From positions 1 through 23,873 of the IMG/VR virus record IMGVR_UViG_3300034073_001528: 23,873 nucleotides of DNA; one strand, given 5' to 3'. A program made the translations under genes and the position numbers. How positions within the stretch are numbered: position 1 is the first letter of the stretch; each line of letters starts with the position of its first letter. Source of the stretch: a virus. The notes under the pieces are model-generated. The model was given only the letters and a program-made list of their open reading frames with translations. It was not told the DNA's origin and searched no databases. Below are positions 21,755-23,873 of this stretch, one piece after another.

Positions 21755-22383
21755 TTCATCCGCTCCACGCTAAGCCCTTCACGCACCAGCAACACCAACC
21801 CGCCAGCCCTCGCCACCAACCGGAACAATTCCGCGTCCGCCACAGGATCAACCGGCGCAGGCGTCTTCGGTCGCGGCGGCCCGTATGCCTCAACCGTCAG
21901 CCCGCGTTCCCAATCGCCGATCGTCATTCGCGGATCGTACACCGGCCTCATCAAATCCGTGCCTCCATGGTCGAGACCGAGCACATGACCTAGCTCATGT
22001 TCCGCAACAACTTGCAAGCCAATTCGATTTACGGGAATGGGCGTGCCAATGGCCCACGGTTCGCGGGCATCAAATCGCATTTGCAGCGGTGTCGTCCGGC
22101 CTTGCAAATACGGCAACTCGGCGTCAGCCAACACGCCACCCGGTTGCTGGCTCATCGTTGTCACCGTCAGCGATTCTCGCGAGTCAACCTCCGCAAACTC
22201 GATGCCGCAGACGGCTTGCCAAGAGTCGCAAGCAGCGCGGAACACGCGGCGGAACAAATCGCGGTCGATGCCCGGCAAGCCCGTCAGGGCCACGCGATAG
22301 CGGATAGTTGTTCCGCGCGGCCAGCGTGCTGGATTGCTTCCGAGGGGCGCGGGCTTGTAGCCGCAGATAATCCTATCGGACAT
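21751..22383 (-). CDS. Matrixin-like zinc metalloprotease (210 aa)
   Basis: The zinc motif HELGHVLGLDH at residues 129-139 fits HExxHxxGxxH exactly, with Glu130 as the catalytic base, and is followed by LM (144-145) as the Met-turn. The upstream part is typical for the matrixin fold: TTIRYRVAL near 25-33, FRRVFRAACDSWQAVCGIEFAEV near 44-66 (the A-x-x-x-W-x-x-[VI] helix and F-x-E-[VA]). No signal peptide is visible, so it works in the cell, in the virion, or after lysis. Residues 150-210 are a Pro-rich link and a short hydrophobic helix. Phage matrixins are rare. It could cut host envelope proteins or virion precursors. It starts three bases after the 93-aa gene. Confidence 0.9.
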   Translation of the reverse strand: MSDRIICGYKPAPLGSNPARWPRGTTIRYRVALTGLPGIDRDLFRRVFRAACDSWQAVCGIEFAEVDSRESLTVTTMSQQPGGVLADAELPYLQGRTTPLQMRFDAREPWAIGTPIPVNRIGLQVVAEHELGHVLGLDHGGTDLMRPVYDPRMTIGDWERGLTVEAYGPPRPKTPAPVDPVADAELFRLVARAGGLVLLVREGLSVERMK

Positions 22384-22386
22384 CGC

Positions 22387-22668
22387 CTAGTCCTCGTAGG
22401 TGTTGCTCAGCCAGCAGCCAGGATGCTTAGCGTAGTCACTCGCTAGCCACTCGGCAACTGTTTTTTCGTCGTCGTCCTCTATCTCGATAATCTCATTATC
22501 GGCCATCAACCGCACTTCCGGTTCGTACTCACGTTTGAATTCGTCGAACGATAAATCAGGATAGTTTCCGTCGCAGACATACGCCAACGCTGTGCGCGCC
22601 GTTTTTGCAAAGACGTAGTACCACGAATCGTCGATCAAATCGACGCAATAGATTTTCATTTCCGCCAT
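22387..22668 (-). CDS. Hypothetical acidic protein (93 aa)
   Basis: The start is the ATG at 22668, with a perfect AGGAGG eight bases upstream. The frame is open earlier, through the hairpin gap, but that is unlikely to be coding. The sequence starts with MAEMKIYCVDLIDDSWYYVFAKTARTALAYV, a beta-alpha pattern, then an acidic stretch (EIIEIEDDDEKTVAEWLASD), and ends with CWLSNTYED. It resembles small phage regulatory or inhibitor-like proteins in size and charge, but no family is recognised. It is the first gene after the leader hairpin and so may be the first translated from the candidate promoter. Confidence 0.78.
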   Translation of the reverse strand: MAEMKIYCVDLIDDSWYYVFAKTARTALAYVCDGNYPDLSFDEFKREYEPEVRLMADNEIIEIEDDDEKTVAEWLASDYAKHPGCWLSNTYED

Positions 22669-22687
22669 TAGCCATGCCTCCTGTCGT

Positions 22688-22733
22688 CGCGACGGCTGGC
22701 GGCGGTAGAGGCACCCGCCGCCAGCCTGTCGCG
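22688..22733 (-). promoter_or_regulatory. Very strong hairpin just before the AGGAGG of the 93-aa gene
   Basis: Twelve perfect pairs (GGCTGGCGGCGG with CCGCCGCCAGCC) around a nine-base loop, then a one-base bulge and six further pairs (CGCGAC with GTCGCG). It lies 5 bases from the ribosome site of the next gene (22677-22682). There is no T-run, so it is not a normal terminator. It may control translation, protect the mRNA 5' end, or bind a protein. Confidence 0.6.
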
Positions 22734-22753
22734 TCGTCCCCACTCACGACAAT

Positions 22754-22781
22754 ACGATACGCACACTCCAGCCCGCGTCAA
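22754..22781 (-). promoter_or_regulatory. Candidate promoter before the accessory block
   Basis: TTGACG (22776-22781), a 16-base spacer, then TATCGT (22754-22759), minus strand. Five of six -35 and four of six -10 consensus bases match. The -35 overlaps the stop of the upstream gene. It lies in one of the few true gaps. Sigma70 rules are assumed, so confidence is low. Confidence 0.35.
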
Positions 22782-23593
22782 CGGCTTGCCACACGCATGA
22801 AAGTGCCATCCTGTCCAACTGGCGAGTAGACGTAGTGTTGGGACGCCCTGTTTGCGTCCTCAACGCGTCGACGGATCGGCAATCGGTCAGCGGTAATCGT
22901 CACCTCACCAGACAAAATGCGAGCCTCCATGTCGTCGACCAACCGTTCCGTCAGATGCCCGACGTAGTAGGGATTGGCGGACAGGTCGATAAGCGTCGGC
23001 GTCGTCAGTAGCCTCACCGCCAACGCTCGACGGGCAATCAGGTCTTGCGGCAGATCGCGTTCCGCGTCCTCGTCGTGCCGACGCTCGGACTCCTTGGCAA
23101 CCCGCAGCCAAATTGCCATCCGGTCAACCTTCGGTAGCGGTTGCCGTTCCGGCTTTGGCAGCTTGATTTTCGGTAGCTTTGCAAGCTCGATTCGCTCCCG
23201 CTTCATACGGTTCCGTTCGTCGCGAATACGCTCAGCGTCTTCCCGTAGGACAATCCGCCGCAGTAACTTTCGCGGCCCAAGGATTACGCGGCGATAACGC
23301 AGCCGACCCTCAGCGATCAGCACGTCAATCGTCGAACTTTTGACACCGATAATCGCTTCCGCCTGATGGTTGAGTAGCCACTTCGTGCCGATCTCAGACT
23401 CAGGAACGTTCACCTCGTCGACGTAAACGCGTTGGAAAGCGTCGACATCAATCCACGCCACCTCCGGCCCGCCGGGTTTGACGGCGGCCCGCCGTATCGG
23501 CACGTCCCGCTTCAGCGCCGCTTTGAACACGCCGCTGTACGACATTCCCCACTTTTTCCGCGCGTCCTGAATCGTCATCCAAACTGTCGCCAT
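22778..23593 (-). CDS. Hypothetical DNA-binding-like protein (271 aa)
   Basis: A 271-residue, strongly basic protein. Two winged-helix-like segments can be seen: MTIQDARKKWGMSYSGVFKAALKRDVPI near 6-33 and LLNHQAEAIIGVKSSTIDVLIAEGRL near 73-98, each with a helix-turn-helix rhythm as in phage excisionase- or MerR-like modules. A very charged middle follows (RDERNRMKRERIELAKLPKIKLPKPERQPLPK), then helices with AIWLRVAKESERRHDEDAERD. There are no enzyme motifs. It starts five bases after the HNH gene. DNA binding, perhaps as a late-gene regulator or packaging-site protein, is inferred from these patterns only. Confidence 0.77.
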   Translation of the reverse strand: MATVWMTIQDARKKWGMSYSGVFKAALKRDVPIRRAAVKPGGPEVAWIDVDAFQRVYVDEVNVPESEIGTKWLLNHQAEAIIGVKSSTIDVLIAEGRLRYRRVILGPRKLLRRIVLREDAERIRDERNRMKRERIELAKLPKIKLPKPERQPLPKVDRMAIWLRVAKESERRHDEDAERDLPQDLIARRALAVRLLTTPTLIDLSANPYYVGHLTERLVDDMEARILSGEVTITADRLPIRRRVEDANRASQHYVYSPVGQDGTFMRVASR

Positions 23594-23598
23594 TGCCC

Positions 23599-23873
23599 CT
23601 ACTCCTCGTTAGCGTGCCGTTCAATGTGGCACTTTTTGCACAACACACGTAGCGCCGGCAACTCCACAAGGAGCCGCCTAAAAAATTCGACCGCCTGCTC
23701 GAACGACCGACATGGCCCCGCCGGCTCAATGTGGTCGACTTGCGTTTCGCGATCCATGAACCACTGCTGACAGTGGCAACACTGGATCTCCCACTTCTGC
23801 CGTGGGTTTGGCCCGCGATACGGCCGGCGTGCCGCCTTCTTCGCGTCGCGGATCGGCGGCCATTTTCTCGCCA
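23599..23873 (-). CDS. HNH-type nuclease, C-terminal part, cut at the window edge
   Basis: About 90 codons are visible and the start lies beyond the right edge. The sequence contains CCHC, then ETQVDHIEPAG, then LCKKCHIERH: two Cys pairs (HCQQ-type and CKKC) with the D-H-[IV]-x-P metal motif between them. It ends with ANEE and TAG. This is the HNH or endonuclease VII style, as found in phage homing or recombination nucleases. It differs from the HNH gene beside the terminase. Whether it is a free-standing homing nuclease or a replication-module enzyme cannot be seen. A G-rich ribosome site for the next gene follows immediately. Confidence 0.85.
   Translation of the reverse strand, partial: ARKWPPIRDAKKAARRPYRGPNPRQKWEIQCCHCQQWFMDRETQVDHIEPAGPCRSFEQAVEFFRRLLVELPALRVLCKKCHIERHANEE

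Noticed and set aside
22669-22743. N-terminal extension of the 93-aa protein
   Set aside because: It would encode the strong hairpin. AGGAGG correctly spaced before 22668 marks the real start.
1-23873. tRNA genes, CRISPR array, insertion sequence, integrase or attachment site
   Set aside because: I looked for cloverleaf-like inverted repeats, regular repeat-spacer units, transposase motifs and integrase motifs and found none that hold up by eye.

Overview
The window is about 24 kb of a tailed-phage (siphovirus) genome or prophage. It is dense and moderately GC-rich (judged by eye, not counted). Every gene I accept reads on the minus strand, so transcription runs from high to low coordinates. 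Genes touch or overlap by 1, 4, 11 or 14 bases almost everywhere, and no stretch longer than 300 bases lacks a gene. I see no tRNA, rRNA, CRISPR array, insertion sequence, integrase, repressor or attachment site. The window is cut inside a gene at both ends, so free phage and prophage cannot be told apart.

Layout in transcription order. (1) 23873-22669: a cut HNH nuclease gene, a helix-turn-helix-like protein, and a promoter-like sequence with a very strong hairpin. (2) 22668-17775: an accessory block rich in membrane, secreted and metal- or heme-binding proteins. It holds a 93-aa acidic protein, a matrixin-like metalloprotease, a 45-aa single-span membrane protein, two exported proteins with c-type heme motifs (CxxCH), and several small proteins. 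(3) 17773-14351: receptor-binding or decoration genes (a DUF4376-like protein, a virion protein of a common phage family, a LamG-type lectin and a multi-domain fibre). (4) 14351-9474: HNH nuclease, P27-type small terminase, large terminase, HK97 portal and ClpP-type prohead protease. (5) 9473-6832: a candidate promoter region, HK97 major capsid protein, a decoration-like protein and a head-tail connector. (6) 6832-2771: head closure, HK97 gp10-like neck protein, DUF3168-like tail terminator, tail tube, tail chaperones G and GT joined by a -1 frameshift, and tape measure. (7) 2770-1: three tail-tip or virion proteins of unknown role and a cut cysteine-rich protein.

Blocks 4 to 6 are the classic HK97-type head and tail module. 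HNH, TerS and TerL package DNA through the portal into a protease-matured HK97-fold capsid. Connector, closure and terminator proteins join it to a tail tube built with G/GT around a short tape measure.

The host is probably a planctomycete or a similar bacterium with a cytochrome-rich periplasm. This is inferred mainly from the two exported cytochrome-c-like genes, whose style recalls planctomycete secreted cytochrome proteins. It is not proven by the window.

The most unusual part is 17.8-22.4 kb: a matrixin metalloprotease, a mini membrane protein and two c-type heme proteins, translationally coupled, in the place where a phage could keep lysis or host-takeover genes. No ordinary endolysin or holin is recognisable in the window.
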